From Cerasibacillus sp036516575 (GTDB taxonomy: Bacteria; Bacillota; Bacilli; Bacillales; Amphibacillaceae): DNA of 64,000 nt. The DNA is taken from positions 124,001-188,000 of the forward strand of contig NZ_DATBTY010000003.1 of the NCBI RefSeq assembly GCF_036516575.1. The letters run 5' to 3'. Positions 35,191 through 44,079 of the stretch are shown here, one piece after another. Each line of letters begins with the position of its first letter. The first letter of the stretch is position 1. The notes under the pieces are model-generated. The model did no database searches and had not been told where the DNA came from. It was given only the letters and a program-made list of their open reading frames with translations. Position numbers and translations under genes: made by a program.

Positions 35191-36147
35191 TTATGGATTA
35201 AAGAATTTGTTTTGCAGTGCTTTTTCAAATAAGTAGGGGACTTTCCAGGCGGTAATTTCAAGGAATTTAACAATAAAAGGGTAATCAATATCCGCTTTGG
35301 TCACTATTAAGTCGCCCCACCAGCCCGCTTCATAACGACTTAACATACTCAGATTATACAATAATAAGTAATGTATAATAATCTCAGAAATTGGATAAAA
35401 AATATCTCGCGAAGCAGGAAAGTATATTTGCTCATTTTTATCGAAGAAAAATGGCGTATTATACTCAGATAGTTGTTTGGCTAGTGTTATTTCTATCGTT
35501 GATTTCGTTATATTTGTTTCTAAAATATGTGGTAGAAAAGGTTTTATACGATTGATAAAGGTATGTGCTGTCATATGGTAGCGGTCTAACAACATGCTTG
35601 GAAACGTTAATTTTTGTTTTTTAAATGGAATTTTCACCAGTTTAGGATCTTGAGTTAATAAAAAAAGTGATTGTAATTCAGGGACTAAAGAACATAAATA
35701 AAGCATCTTGATTTTTTCAAAAGGCAATCGATTCATTGACAAAACATGCTCTGAAAAATAGGGTAATAACCCTTGATGTTGTATTTTAACCTCATCATCT
35801 AAAAAAGTATAAGCCTTTTTCTTTCGTTTCCTACTCGAAACACCATGGGCCATCATGGAGGTGGATTCTGGATAATGAGGGCGTTCAGTAAGGATTAAGG
35901 CTTTCATAAAATGCCCCATACCATAAAAATAGAGAGTTGGCTGAAAAATGATATCAACTTGATGACCAGCATTGAATAATTTTCTTCCATGGTCTAAATA
36001 ATACATAAAGGAATGACAGTTTTCATAGCTTTTGACATCTGCAATTTCTTTGAGTGCTTCACTTCGCTCATATACACGGTGGAGAAAGGATTGAGCAGTT
36101 TCTTGAGAGGTTAAATATATTAATATCGTCTCATCATCTATATGCAA
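35191..36147 (-). CDS. yaaC: YaaC family protein
   Basis: About 318-residue protein of the YaaC family, function unknown, in its conserved place next to guaB but on the opposite strand. Recognisable segments are SQETAQSFLHRVYERSEALKE, LIFQPTLYFYGMGHFMKALI-like (seen as IIFQPTLYFYGMGHFMKALI), MMAHGVSSRKRKK and the C-terminal YEAGWWGDLIVTKADIDYP. No signal peptide or catalytic motif is evident. A TTG at 36147 is the preferred start (GAGGTG six bases upstream); a GTG at 36156 overlaps that ribosome site and is the alternative. Confidence 0.85.
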   Translation of the reverse strand: MHIDDETILIYLTSQETAQSFLHRVYERSEALKEIADVKSYENCHSFMYYLDHGRKLFNAGHQVDIIFQPTLYFYGMGHFMKALILTERPHYPESTSMMAHGVSSRKRKKKAYTFLDDEVKIQHQGLLPYFSEHVLSMNRLPFEKIKMLYLCSLVPELQSLFLLTQDPKLVKIPFKKQKLTFPSMLLDRYHMTAHTFINRIKPFLPHILETNITKSTIEITLAKQLSEYNTPFFFDKNEQIYFPASRDIFYPISEIIIHYLLLYNLSMLSRYEAGWWGDLIVTKADIDYPFIVKFLEITAWKVPYLFEKALQNKFFNP

Positions 36148-36313
36148 TTTTTTCACCTCAAGACTAAAAATGAGAAAATTAGGAATGTAATTACTTTGTT
36201 TTTCTAACCCAATGTTGTTGAAAATTCAAAGTTAATCACGTATTGTAATTAGAAATAGATTTACCGCTTAGCTTGGCCAAATTAACGTAAAATATTAAAA
36301 TAGGAGGTTCGCC

Positions 36314-37783
36314 ATGCGTGAGGATAAGTTTTCTAAAGAAGGATTAACATTTGATGATGTCTTACTAGTACCAGATCATTCTGAAGTTTTGCCGAGGGAA
36401 GTGGATGTCAGTACGGTTTTATCAGAAAAAATCAAATTAAATATCCCTATCATGAGTGCAGGAATGGATACAGTGACAGAAGCTGAAATGGCTATATCGC
36501 TTGCCCGTCAAGGTGGTCTAGGAATTATTCATAAAAACATGTCTATCGAAGAGCAGGCAGAACATGTAGACCGTGTCAAACGTTCAGAAAGTGGTGTTAT
36601 AACAAATCCATTCTTCTTAACACCGGAACATCAAGTTTATGATGCGGAACATTTAATGGGGAAATTCCGTATTTCTGGTGTACCAATTGTTAATTCAATT
36701 GAGGAACAAAAGCTTGTTGGTATTTTAACAAACCGTGATCTGCGTTTTATTGAAAATTATTCAATTCCTATCCACGAAGTGATGACGAGTGAAAATTTAG
36801 TAACTGCTCCTGTTGGGACAACTTTAGAAGAAGCGAAAAAGCTACTTCAACAATATAAAATTGAAAAACTACCACTTGTAGATGATGATTTTATTTTAAA
36901 AGGACTTATTACGATTAAAGATATTGAAAAAGTCATTGAATATCCGAATGCTGCAAAAGACTCACAAGGCCGCTTATTAGTTGGTGCAGCTGTTGGGGTA
37001 ACAAGTGATGTGATGACACGCATTGAAAAATTGGTAGAAGCCGGTGTCGATGTGATTGTCATTGATACAGCGCATGGCCATTCTCAAGGTGTTCTCGACC
37101 AGGTAAGAAAAGTGCGTCAAGCTTATCCGGACCTCGATATAATTGCAGGAAATGTTGCAACAAAAGAAGGAACAAAAGCATTGATTGAAGCTGGCGCAAC
37201 AGTCGTAAAAGTCGGTATTGGACCAGGTTCAATTTGTACGACACGCGTTGTAGCCGGTGTAGGTGTTCCACAGATCACAGCTGTTTATGATTGTGCTAGA
37301 GAGGCTGCGAAACATAATGTCGCTATTATCGCTGACGGTGGCATTAAATACTCAGGCGATATCGTAAAAGCATTAGCAGCTGGTGGAAATGCTGTTATGC
37401 TTGGAAGTTTACTTGCTGGAACGAAAGAAAGCCCTGGTGAAATGGAAATTTACCAAGGTAGAAGCTATAAAGTATATCGCGGTATGGGATCACTAGGAGC
37501 GATGAAGGCTGGATCGAAAGACCGCTACTTCCAAGATTCAAACGATGTGAAAAAGCTTGTTCCTGAGGGAATCGAAGGACGCATTGCTTATAAAGGAGCC
37601 TTAGCTGATACGATTCATCAACTTATCGGTGGGTTACGTGCTGGTATGGGGTATTGTGGTTCAAAGGATATTGAAGCTCTTCGTAAAGAGACACAGTTTG
37701 TTCGTATTACAAATGCTGGGTTACGCGAAAGTCACCCACATGATGTTCAAGTTACAAAAGAGGCACCAAACTATTCTTTATAA
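36314..37783 (+). CDS. guaB: Inosine-5'-monophosphate dehydrogenase
   Basis: NAD-dependent oxidation of IMP to XMP, the rate-limiting step to GMP. It has 489 residues: a TIM barrel starting EGLTFDDVLLVPDHSEVLP, a pair of CBS domains (about 95-205), the catalytic loop KVGIGPGSICTTRVVAGVG with the active Cys, and the GGIKYSGDIVKALAAGGNAVMLGS phosphate site. TAGGAGG precedes the ATG. It ends in a strong terminator before dacA. Complements PurA in the same window for the two branches from IMP. Confidence 0.97.
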   Translation: MREDKFSKEGLTFDDVLLVPDHSEVLPREVDVSTVLSEKIKLNIPIMSAGMDTVTEAEMAISLARQGGLGIIHKNMSIEEQAEHVDRVKRSESGVITNPFFLTPEHQVYDAEHLMGKFRISGVPIVNSIEEQKLVGILTNRDLRFIENYSIPIHEVMTSENLVTAPVGTTLEEAKKLLQQYKIEKLPLVDDDFILKGLITIKDIEKVIEYPNAAKDSQGRLLVGAAVGVTSDVMTRIEKLVEAGVDVIVIDTAHGHSQGVLDQVRKVRQAYPDLDIIAGNVATKEGTKALIEAGATVVKVGIGPGSICTTRVVAGVGVPQITAVYDCAREAAKHNVAIIADGGIKYSGDIVKALAAGGNAVMLGSLLAGTKESPGEMEIYQGRSYKVYRGMGSLGAMKAGSKDRYFQDSNDVKKLVPEGIEGRIAYKGALADTIHQLIGGLRAGMGYCGSKDIEALRKETQFVRITNAGLRESHPHDVQVTKEAPNYSL

Positions 37784-37795
37784 AATGATAATAAG

Positions 37796-37838
37796 GCGGA
37801 TACTAAGAATGTCATATTCGGTGGTATCCGCTTTTTTT
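37796..37838 (+). terminator. guaB terminator
   Basis: 8-bp stem GCGGATAC/GTATCCGC with a 20-base loop followed by seven T residues. Confidence 0.85.
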
Positions 37839-38029
37839 ATATCCCACTTTTACATTGTATAATCATTGAATTTTTTAATTAAATATTCAATTTTTGAAAA
37901 GGTAATTAACGAAACTAATCTATTTTTTTATTTGTTTTTATGATAAAATACAAGGGTGCCTATTATTCTATGAACTTGAGTTTAATCGTTTTTTAATATA
38001 TACAAACTGTAAAAGAGGGGTAGAAGAAG

Positions 38030-39352
38030 TTGAAGAAAATATATAAACAGATAGCTATACTTTTTGTGGTCATCTTGACTATTTCGTTTGTCGGACCACA
38101 TTCAACAGAAGCGAAAACATTAAAGTTAAAAGCAGAATCTGCTATTTTAGTAGATGCCGGGACAGGGAAAATATTGTACTCTAAAAACCCCGATGTTTCT
38201 CTTCCACCTGCTAGTATGACAAAAATGATGACAGAATATCTCGTTTTAGAAGCGATAGATAAACGAGAAATAAATTGGGATTCAACAACACAAATTAGTG
38301 ATTATTCCTATAGTATTTCAGCCGATCCGAGCTTTTCAGGAATCGGTTTAACACAGGATAAAGATTATACAGTCGAAGAGTTATATCATGCCATGGCTAT
38401 TAACTCAGATAACGCTGCAACGATTGCACTTGCTGAATTGATTGCGGGTTCAGAAGGCGAATTTGTAAAAATGATGAATAAGAAAGCCGAGGAAATGGGA
38501 TTAACGGAATTTAAATTTGTGAATTCTAGTGGATTGGATAATGAATCATTAGGAAAAAACCATCCTGAAGGGACAGATCCAAAAGGTGTTAACCTCTTAT
38601 CTGCTCGGTCTGCCGCGTTACTTGCTTATCACTTAATTAATGATTATCCAGAAGCGTTGGAAATTTCTAGCATTCCGGAAATCGAGTTTGATGGAAAGAT
38701 GATTACGAACTGGAATTGGATGTTACCACATAATAGTGTAAACTTTAAACAATTTTATTATGAAGGAATCGACGGCCTTAAGACAGGCTATACAGATCTT
38801 GCAGGATATTGTTTCACAGGAACAGCTGAAAGAAACGGTAAACGTTTGATTTCTGTTGTAATGAAAACAGATAGCGAAGCAACCCGTTTTAAAGAAACAA
38901 TTAAATTAATGGATTATGGTTACAATAATTTTGAAGATGTAGAACTATTTTCAAAAGGCTACCAAATTAAAGATGAATCCACATTACCAGTCATAAAAGG
39001 AAAAGATAAAACAGTCGATATCGAAATAAAAGATGCCATCGTTATTCCAATTAAAAAAGGTACAGAAGATAAATATAGTTTGACTTATAAACTGGATAAA
39101 AAGAAATTGACGGACTCCGGTGAATTAGAAGCACCCGTGAAAAAAGGTGAGAAAATAGGTACAGCCGAACTTGTTTATGATGGTGATGATCTCGGTTATA
39201 TCGTTGAATCTGAAAAGCAACAAGTCGATGTCATTACGAAGGATTCCGTTGAGAAAAGCAATTGGTTCATGTTAATGTTACGAGCAATTGGTGAGTTTTT
39301 CTCTAACTTATTTTCAAGTATTGTAGATATGATTAAAGGTTGGTTTAACTAA
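38030..39352 (+). CDS. dacA: D-alanyl-D-alanine carboxypeptidase DacA (PBP5)
   Basis: Penicillin-binding protein that trims the terminal D-Ala from peptidoglycan stem peptides. 440 residues. The N-terminal signal peptide has a hydrophobic core at about 8-23 with cleavage after about STEA. The acyl-enzyme motif is SMTK (in PPASMTKMM), followed by SDN (AINSDNAAT) and KTG (GLKTGYT). A C-terminal beta domain and an amphipathic membrane-anchoring helix end SIVDMIKGWFN. The TTG start has AGAGGGG nine bases upstream. pdxS follows 22 bases on, as in B. subtilis. Confidence 0.95.
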   Translation: MKKIYKQIAILFVVILTISFVGPHSTEAKTLKLKAESAILVDAGTGKILYSKNPDVSLPPASMTKMMTEYLVLEAIDKREINWDSTTQISDYSYSISADPSFSGIGLTQDKDYTVEELYHAMAINSDNAATIALAELIAGSEGEFVKMMNKKAEEMGLTEFKFVNSSGLDNESLGKNHPEGTDPKGVNLLSARSAALLAYHLINDYPEALEISSIPEIEFDGKMITNWNWMLPHNSVNFKQFYYEGIDGLKTGYTDLAGYCFTGTAERNGKRLISVVMKTDSEATRFKETIKLMDYGYNNFEDVELFSKGYQIKDESTLPVIKGKDKTVDIEIKDAIVIPIKKGTEDKYSLTYKLDKKKLTDSGELEAPVKKGEKIGTAELVYDGDDLGYIVESEKQQVDVITKDSVEKSNWFMLMLRAIGEFFSNLFSSIVDMIKGWFN

Positions 39353-39374
39353 ATAAAAAAGGGGAATGAATAAG

Positions 39375-40244
39375 ATGCAACAAGATAAACAAAAGCAAAT
39401 TGTCATGCCTAAAGGTGGCGTCATTATGGACGTCGTTAACGCAGAACAAGCAAAAATCGCAGAAGCAGCAGGTGCTGTTGCTGTGATGGCACTAGAACGT
39501 GTGCCATCTGATATTCGAGCGGCAGGTGGTGTCGCACGGATGGCTGACCCACTAAAAGCAGAAGAGATTATGAACGCTGTATCCATTCCAGTTATGGCAA
39601 AAGTTCGTATCGGTCATATTGTTGAAGCAAGAGTGCTTGAATCAATTGGTGTCGATTATATTGATGAAAGTGAAGTTTTAACACCTGCAGATGATGTATA
39701 TCATATTAAGAAATCCGATTTTTCTGTGCCATTTGTTTGTGGTGCTCGTCATTTAGGAGAAGCCGCTCGCCGTATTGGAGAAGGTGCTTCTATGCTTAGA
39801 ACAAAAGGAGAACCGGGAACGGGAAATATTGTGGAAGCGGTTCGTCATATGAGACAAATCCAAGCCGATGTTCGTAAATTAATGAGTATGTCTGAAGATG
39901 AAGTGATGACATATGCCAAAAACATTGCCGCTCCATATGATGTGTTATTAGCGATACGTAAGGAAGGACGACTTCCGGTAGTGAACTATGCTGCAGGTGG
40001 TGTAGCAACACCGAGTGATGCTGCGTTATTAATGGAATTAGGTGCAGATGGTGTTTTTGTTGGCTCAGGTATCTTTAAGTCAGAAAACCCTGAGAAATTT
40101 GCTAAAGCAGTTGTTCAAGCAACAAAGAATTATCAAGACTACGCCCTTATTGCTGAACTATCTAAGAATTTAGGAACGGCAATGAAAGGTATTGATATGA
40201 AAACTTTATCTCCAAATGAAATGATGCAAGATCGTAGCGAATAA
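39375..40244 (+). CDS. pdxS: Pyridoxal 5'-phosphate synthase subunit PdxS
   Basis: Synthase subunit that builds PLP from ribose 5-phosphate, glyceraldehyde 3-phosphate and ammonia in a TIM barrel. 289 residues. Catalytic residues are visible: Asp in GGVIMDVVNAEQA, the Schiff-base Lys in MAKVRIGH, and the second Lys in MLRTKGEPGTGN. The segment FVCGARHLGEAARRIGEG also fits. The ATG at 39375 is ten bases from AAGGGG; an ATG nine bases earlier is too close. The glutaminase gene pdxT, normally next, is absent: a serS T-box leader follows directly. PdxS would need PdxT from elsewhere or free ammonia. Confidence 0.95.
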   Translation: MQQDKQKQIVMPKGGVIMDVVNAEQAKIAEAAGAVAVMALERVPSDIRAAGGVARMADPLKAEEIMNAVSIPVMAKVRIGHIVEARVLESIGVDYIDESEVLTPADDVYHIKKSDFSVPFVCGARHLGEAARRIGEGASMLRTKGEPGTGNIVEAVRHMRQIQADVRKLMSMSEDEVMTYAKNIAAPYDVLLAIRKEGRLPVVNYAAGGVATPSDAALLMELGADGVFVGSGIFKSENPEKFAKAVVQATKNYQDYALIAELSKNLGTAMKGIDMKTLSPNEMMQDRSE

Positions 40245-40255
40245 TTTCTCAAGAC

Positions 40256-40284
40256 TTGAAACTTATGAGAAAGTTCGTTATGAT
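40256..40284 (+). promoter_or_regulatory. Promoter of the serS T-box transcript
   Basis: TTGAAA, 17-base spacer, TATGAT, starting 12 bases after the pdxS stop. It drives the T-box leader and serS. Confidence 0.75.
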
Positions 40285-40290
40285 AAGCTT

Positions 40291-40535
40291 AAATAACAAA
40301 CATAAAAGTAATGAGAGGAAATAGTAACAGCTTATTTTCTTTAAGAGAGTCGGTGGTTGGTGCAAACCGATAGGAAATACTGTGAATCCATCCTTGAACT
40401 GGTTTACCGAATTGACAGTAAGTAGACCCGGTACAATGCCGTTATATTTTGAAGCAGGAAGTTATTGTAACTTCAATTTGGGTGGCAACGCGGGAATTCA
40501 AACTCTCGTCCCTTTTATAGGGACGGGAGTTTTTT
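40291..40535 (+). ncRNA. T-box leader regulating serS
   Basis: Leader RNA that senses uncharged tRNA-Ser. The conserved T-box sequence GGGTGGCAACGCGG lies at 40480-40493, an AG-rich stem I begins near 40310 (GAGAGGAAATAGTAA), and a TCC serine codon at 40387-40389 in GTGAATCCATCC is the likely specifier (a second TCC is four bases on). The Rho-independent terminator is a 12-bp stem AACTCTCGTCCC/GGGACGGGAGTT (40501-40531) with a T-run. Uncharged tRNA would favour the antiterminator and increase SerRS. Confidence 0.93.
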
Positions 40536-40576
40536 AATCTTTATATAACAATTTTATCATTAGGAGGTTGATTATT

Positions 40577-41851
40577 ATGTTGGATATAAAGTATTTGCGA
40601 AATAACTTTAAAGAAATCACAAAAAAACTAGAGCATCGTGGTGAAGATTTATCTGACTTAGAACGATTTGGAGAATTAGATCAAAATCGTCGACAATTGA
40701 TTGTAGAAACCGAAAATTTAAAGGCGAAGCGTAATGAAGTATCAAAACAAATCCCGATTCTAAAAAAAGAAGGCAAAGATGTTCAACCTGTTATCACTGA
40801 AATGCGAGAAGTTGGTGATCGTATCGCTGAATTAGATCAGAAATTACGGGAGATTGAGGGGCAATTAAAGCATGTGATGTTATCTATCCCAAATATACCT
40901 CATGAAAGTGTGCCAATCGGTGAGGATGAAGAAGATAATGTAGAAGTCCGTCGCTGGGGGGAAATTCCTAAATTCCCATTTGAAATTAAACCACATTGGG
41001 ATTTAGGGACAGACCTTGGCATTTTAGATTTCGAGCGTGCAGCAAAAGTGGCAGGTAGTCGCTTCGTTTTCTATAAAGGGTTAGGTGCTAGATTAGAACG
41101 AGCACTTTGGAATTTTATGATGGATTACCATGCTGAACATCATGGCTATGAAGAAATGTTACCACCTTATTTAGTTAATCGTAACAGTATGACAGGAACA
41201 GGACAGCTTCCAAAATTTAGTGAAGATGCCTTTCATATTGAAGAATGGGATTATTATTTAATTCCGACAGCAGAAGTTCCTGTTACAAATTATCATAGCC
41301 AAGAAATTCTAAAAGAAGCGGACTTACCACAGAAATATGTTGCTTATAGTGGCTGTTTCCGTTCTGAAGCAGGTTCTGCTGGTCGTGATACTCGAGGATT
41401 AATTCGCCAACATCAATTTAATAAAGTCGAACTCGTTCAGTTTGTGAAACCAGAAGATTCATATGACGCTTTAGAACAACTAACAGGGCATGCGGAGAAA
41501 ATATTGCAATTATTAAAGCTTCCATACCGTGTGATGAGTATGTGTACAGGTGACTTAGGTTTTACCGCTGCAAAAAAATATGATATTGAAGTATGGGTAC
41601 CAAATCAGAACACCTATCGCGAAATCTCTTCTTGCTCTAACTTTGAGGATTTTCAAGCTCGGCGTGCAAGTATTCGTTTCCGTCGCGGTGCGAAAGGGAA
41701 ACCAGAATTTGTTCATACATTAAATGGTTCTGGTCTTGCGATTGGTCGAACAATTGTCGCGATTTTAGAGAACTATCAACAAGAAGACGGTTCTGTTATC
41801 GTGCCAGAAGTCTTACGTCCTTATATGGGTGGTTTGGAAGTAATTAAATAA
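40577..41851 (+). CDS. serS: Seryl-tRNA synthetase
   Basis: Class II synthetase that charges tRNA-Ser. 424 residues. The N-terminal coiled-coil arm at about 30-100 (Lys/Glu-rich) grips the long variable arm of tRNA-Ser. Class II motif 2 is CFRSEAGSAGRDTRGLIRQHQF and motif 3 is NGSGLAIGRTIVAILENYQ. The ATG at 40577 is nine bases from TAGGAGG; an in-frame TTG nine bases earlier sits one base from that site and is unlikely. Regulated by the upstream T-box; a tRNA-Ser gene lies 160 bases downstream. Confidence 0.97.
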   Translation: MLDIKYLRNNFKEITKKLEHRGEDLSDLERFGELDQNRRQLIVETENLKAKRNEVSKQIPILKKEGKDVQPVITEMREVGDRIAELDQKLREIEGQLKHVMLSIPNIPHESVPIGEDEEDNVEVRRWGEIPKFPFEIKPHWDLGTDLGILDFERAAKVAGSRFVFYKGLGARLERALWNFMMDYHAEHHGYEEMLPPYLVNRNSMTGTGQLPKFSEDAFHIEEWDYYLIPTAEVPVTNYHSQEILKEADLPQKYVAYSGCFRSEAGSAGRDTRGLIRQHQFNKVELVQFVKPEDSYDALEQLTGHAEKILQLLKLPYRVMSMCTGDLGFTAAKKYDIEVWVPNQNTYREISSCSNFEDFQARRASIRFRRGAKGKPEFVHTLNGSGLAIGRTIVAILENYQQEDGSVIVPEVLRPYMGGLEVIK

Positions 41852-41860
41852 TGTATAGAT

Positions 41861-41905
41861 GGACTGTCCGAAATTGAATGGCAATCCCACTATTTCGGAT
41901 AGTCC
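41861..41905 (+). terminator. Hairpin after serS
   Basis: 14-bp stem GGACTGTCCGAAAT/ATTTCGGATAGTCC with one G-T pair; the following CTTAATTA is only weakly T-rich. Confidence 0.5.
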
Positions 41906-41965
41906 CTTAATTACTCGACATAAGTATAAATGTTAATTTAAAGTAAAGTTTTTTTTATTTTTATA

Positions 41966-41994
41966 TTGACATCTCATAAGAATTCGTGTATATT
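41966..41994 (+). promoter_or_regulatory. tRNA-Ser promoter
   Basis: TTGACA, 17-base spacer, TATATT, ending 16 bases before the tRNA. Confidence 0.8.
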
Positions 41995-42010
41995 TAATAA
42001 TGTTGATTAT

Positions 42011-42103
42011 GGAGGTATACCCAAGTCTGGCTGAAGGGGTCGGTCTTGAAAACCGAAAGGGGTGTCAAAGCCCGCGGGGGTTCGAATCCCTCTACCTCCT
42101 CCA
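42011..42103 (+). tRNA. tRNA-Ser(TGA)
   Basis: 93 bases including an encoded CCA. The acceptor arms GGAGGTA/TACCTCC pair fully. The anticodon stem TCGGT/ACCGA encloses loop CTTGAAA, giving anticodon TGA (reads UCA). The long variable arm typical of serine tRNAs (GGGGTGTCAAAGCCCGC region) and the T-loop GGTTCGAATCC are present. Its position after serS is the same as in Bacillus. Confidence 0.97.
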
Positions 42104-42140
42104 TTTAATTTATTAGCGCATAAAATTTTGGAGATATAAA

Positions 42141-42170
42141 AAAATCGCTACATCAGGGTGTAGCGATTTT
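42141..42170. terminator. Bidirectional terminator between tRNA-Ser and dck
   Basis: 12-bp stem AAAATCGCTACA/TGTAGCGATTTT, 6-base loop, T-runs on both sides. Confidence 0.88.
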
Positions 42171-42172
42171 TT

Positions 42173-42844
42173 TTATTTTTTTTTCCATTTTCTTGCTTGG
42201 TTGATGGAATGGCTAATCTTCTCGATGATTGGTTCAATCGATTGTTTATCATGAACCAAGTCGTAATCATTGATATCAATTCGTAAAATGGGACAAGAAT
42301 TAAAACTGTTAATCCAATCATCATATCGTCGATGCATTTCTTTCCAATATGAAGTTGGGGTACTTTTTTCCATATCGCGACCACGTTTTTCGATTCTTTC
42401 TAATATATCTTTTAATGATCCTTCTAAATATATGAGTAAATCTGGATGTGGGAAATATGGTGTCATGACCATGGCTTCAAATAAACTCTTGTATGTTTCG
42501 TAGTCTTCTGGTGACATCGTTCCTTTTTCATAATGCATTTTTGCAAAAATACCTGTATCCTCATAGATAGAACGATCTTGCACAAAACCCCCACCATATT
42601 CAAACATTCTTTTTTGTTCTTTAAAACGCTCTGCTAGAAAATAAATTTGTAAATGAAAACTCCAACGTTTAAAATCTTTATAAAATCTCTCTAAATATGG
42701 GTTATTATCCACTTTTTCAAATGAAGTTTTAAAATTAAGAGCTTGTGATAAGGCTTTGGTCATTGTTGACTTTCCAACCCCTACCGTTCCAGCGATGGTA
42801 ATGATACTGTCATTTGGGATATTATATTTTTCCCGTAAATTCAT
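42173..42844 (-). CDS. dck: Deoxyadenosine/deoxycytidine kinase
   Basis: Salvage kinase phosphorylating deoxyadenosine and deoxycytidine. 223 residues with the P-loop IAGTVGVGKSTMTKAL (about 17-32), the substrate-site segment FVQDRSIYEDTGIFAKMHYEKG with the DRS motif, and the lid RIEKRGRDMEK. Compared with its neighbour it has the dCK-type DRSIYED. AGGAGG precedes the ATG. It is the second gene of the dgk-dck pair, as in B. subtilis. Confidence 0.92.
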   Translation of the reverse strand: MNLREKYNIPNDSIITIAGTVGVGKSTMTKALSQALNFKTSFEKVDNNPYLERFYKDFKRWSFHLQIYFLAERFKEQKRMFEYGGGFVQDRSIYEDTGIFAKMHYEKGTMSPEDYETYKSLFEAMVMTPYFPHPDLLIYLEGSLKDILERIEKRGRDMEKSTPTSYWKEMHRRYDDWINSFNSCPILRIDINDYDLVHDKQSIEPIIEKISHSINQARKWKKK

Positions 42845-42867
42845 CTTGATGTCCTCCTGTATAAAAA

Positions 42868-43503
42868 TTAATGCGAGTAAGCTATTAATTTTTCATCAAC
42901 TTGTTTAATGATTGCTTCTAAATCTTCTTTTCGATTTACAAAATCCATTTCATCACCATTCACTCGAATGATAGGGATATGTGGATTCTTTTGTCCAAAC
43001 TGCTTCATAAACACGTCATAATCTTGAGAAAGCTGTTCAAGATAGTCGGGTTGGATATTTTTTTCAATTTCTCTCCCGCGGCATTCGATACGGTCCAAAA
43101 GTGTATCTAGACTAGCATGAAGATAAATTATCATGTTCGGTAGAGGTATATCCTCTGTGATAATCTGATAAATTTGTTTATATTTATTTAATTTATCTCC
43201 TTGTAATGTTCTTTGGGCGAAAATCATATTTTTTCCGATATGGTAATCAGCAATGACTGGTTTCTGTTTTTTTAAATAGTCGTTTTCCACATCTTCTAAT
43301 TGTTTAAAACGATTGCATAAAAAGAACATCTCCGTCTGAAAACTCCATTCTCTGATATCATCGTAAAATTTCCCAAGAAACGGATTTTCATCGACGATTT
43401 CTTTTAAAAGATGGAAACCGTAATGGGAACTCAGTCTTTCTGCTAAAGATGTTTTTCCCACCCCAATGGGTCCTTCTATGGCTATAAAAGGGACATCTTT
43501 CAT
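42868..43503 (-). CDS. dgk: Deoxyguanosine kinase
   Basis: Paralogue of the adjacent kinase, acting on deoxyguanosine. About 211 residues with the P-loop IEGPIGVGKTSLAERL near 7-22, EIVDENPFLGKFYDD, and lid RIECRGREIEK; the DRS motif of Dck is replaced by VIADYHIGKNMIFA. The ATG at 43503 has AAGGAGGG seven bases upstream; a longer frame starting seven codons earlier would bury that site. The gap to dck is 23 bases, so they are cotranscribed. Confidence 0.92.
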   Translation of the reverse strand: MKDVPFIAIEGPIGVGKTSLAERLSSHYGFHLLKEIVDENPFLGKFYDDIREWSFQTEMFFLCNRFKQLEDVENDYLKKQKPVIADYHIGKNMIFAQRTLQGDKLNKYKQIYQIITEDIPLPNMIIYLHASLDTLLDRIECRGREIEKNIQPDYLEQLSQDYDVFMKQFGQKNPHIPIIRVNGDEMDFVNRKEDLEAIIKQVDEKLIAYSH

Positions 43504-43617
43504 TAGCAATCCCTCCTTGTTCAAGCTACCTATAATTTATTATTCTAGCATAGAGTATAGGCTTGTACCATGTAAAATGAACGGGCTTTTAGTCCTTAAT
43601 TAACGAAAAAAATGTAG

Positions 43618-43646
43618 TTCACCGAATGGCAATTCTAGTGTATAAT
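43618..43646 (+). promoter_or_regulatory. tRNA-Arg promoter
   Basis: TTCACC, 17-base spacer, TATAAT, ending 11 bases before the tRNA. Confidence 0.65.
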
Positions 43647-43657
43647 ATTATTTGTTT

Positions 43658-43729
43658 GTCTCTGTAGCTCAGTGGATAGAGCAGTAGCCTCCTAAGCTAT
43701 GTGCACAGGTTCGACTCCTGTCAGGGACG
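43658..43729 (+). tRNA. tRNA-Arg(CCT)
   Basis: 72 bases without an encoded CCA. The acceptor arms GTCTCTG/CAGGGAC pair with one G-T. The D-arm is AGCTCAGTGGATAGAGC. The anticodon loop CTCCTAA gives anticodon CCT, reading AGG. The T-arm is ACAGGTTCGACTCCTGT. A single tRNA with its own promoter. Confidence 0.93.
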
Positions 43730-43742
43730 TTAGTGTGTCATT

Positions 43743-44067
43743 AAAAAAAGAGATGGGACAAAAATAATATGCTCAACTCAAAGACGAACATTGTACTATT
43801 TTAGCGTAGGAAATATACGTAGCCTCCTGGTCGGCTAGGTACGGTCACGTCCTGTGGCATACACCGACACTAGGACGTCCTGTGCGTTGGAGGCTCACCA
43901 GCCGCTAAGCGGCAAAGAAGACACTCCGAAGGCGAACAAAGTGAGCCTAAGGAGATGTCGCACTTGTACCCGGAGTGGTGAAAGCGAAGTATATTTCCGA
44001 AGCGATGAATATGCACTACGTTCGGATTTTCTTTGATAGAGCATCTATTTGTCTCAGACTCTTTTTA
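43743..44067. mobile_element. Non-coding element with imperfect terminal inverted repeats (MITE-like)
   Basis: About 325 bases. The left end reads AAAAAGAGATGGGACAAA; the complement of the right end reads AAAAAGAGTCTGAGACAAA, so the two ends form imperfect inverted repeats of about 19 bases. The interior is GC-richer than its surroundings, has CGTCCTGTG twice, and CCTCC.../...GGAGG and GCCGCTAAGCGGC palindromes. No open frame encodes a recognisable transposase. The TGGGACAAA end motif also occurs after gyrA. Such elements are common between genes in Bacillaceae and may be mobilised in trans. Confidence 0.6.
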
Positions 44068-44079
44068 AGTTTGATTGAT

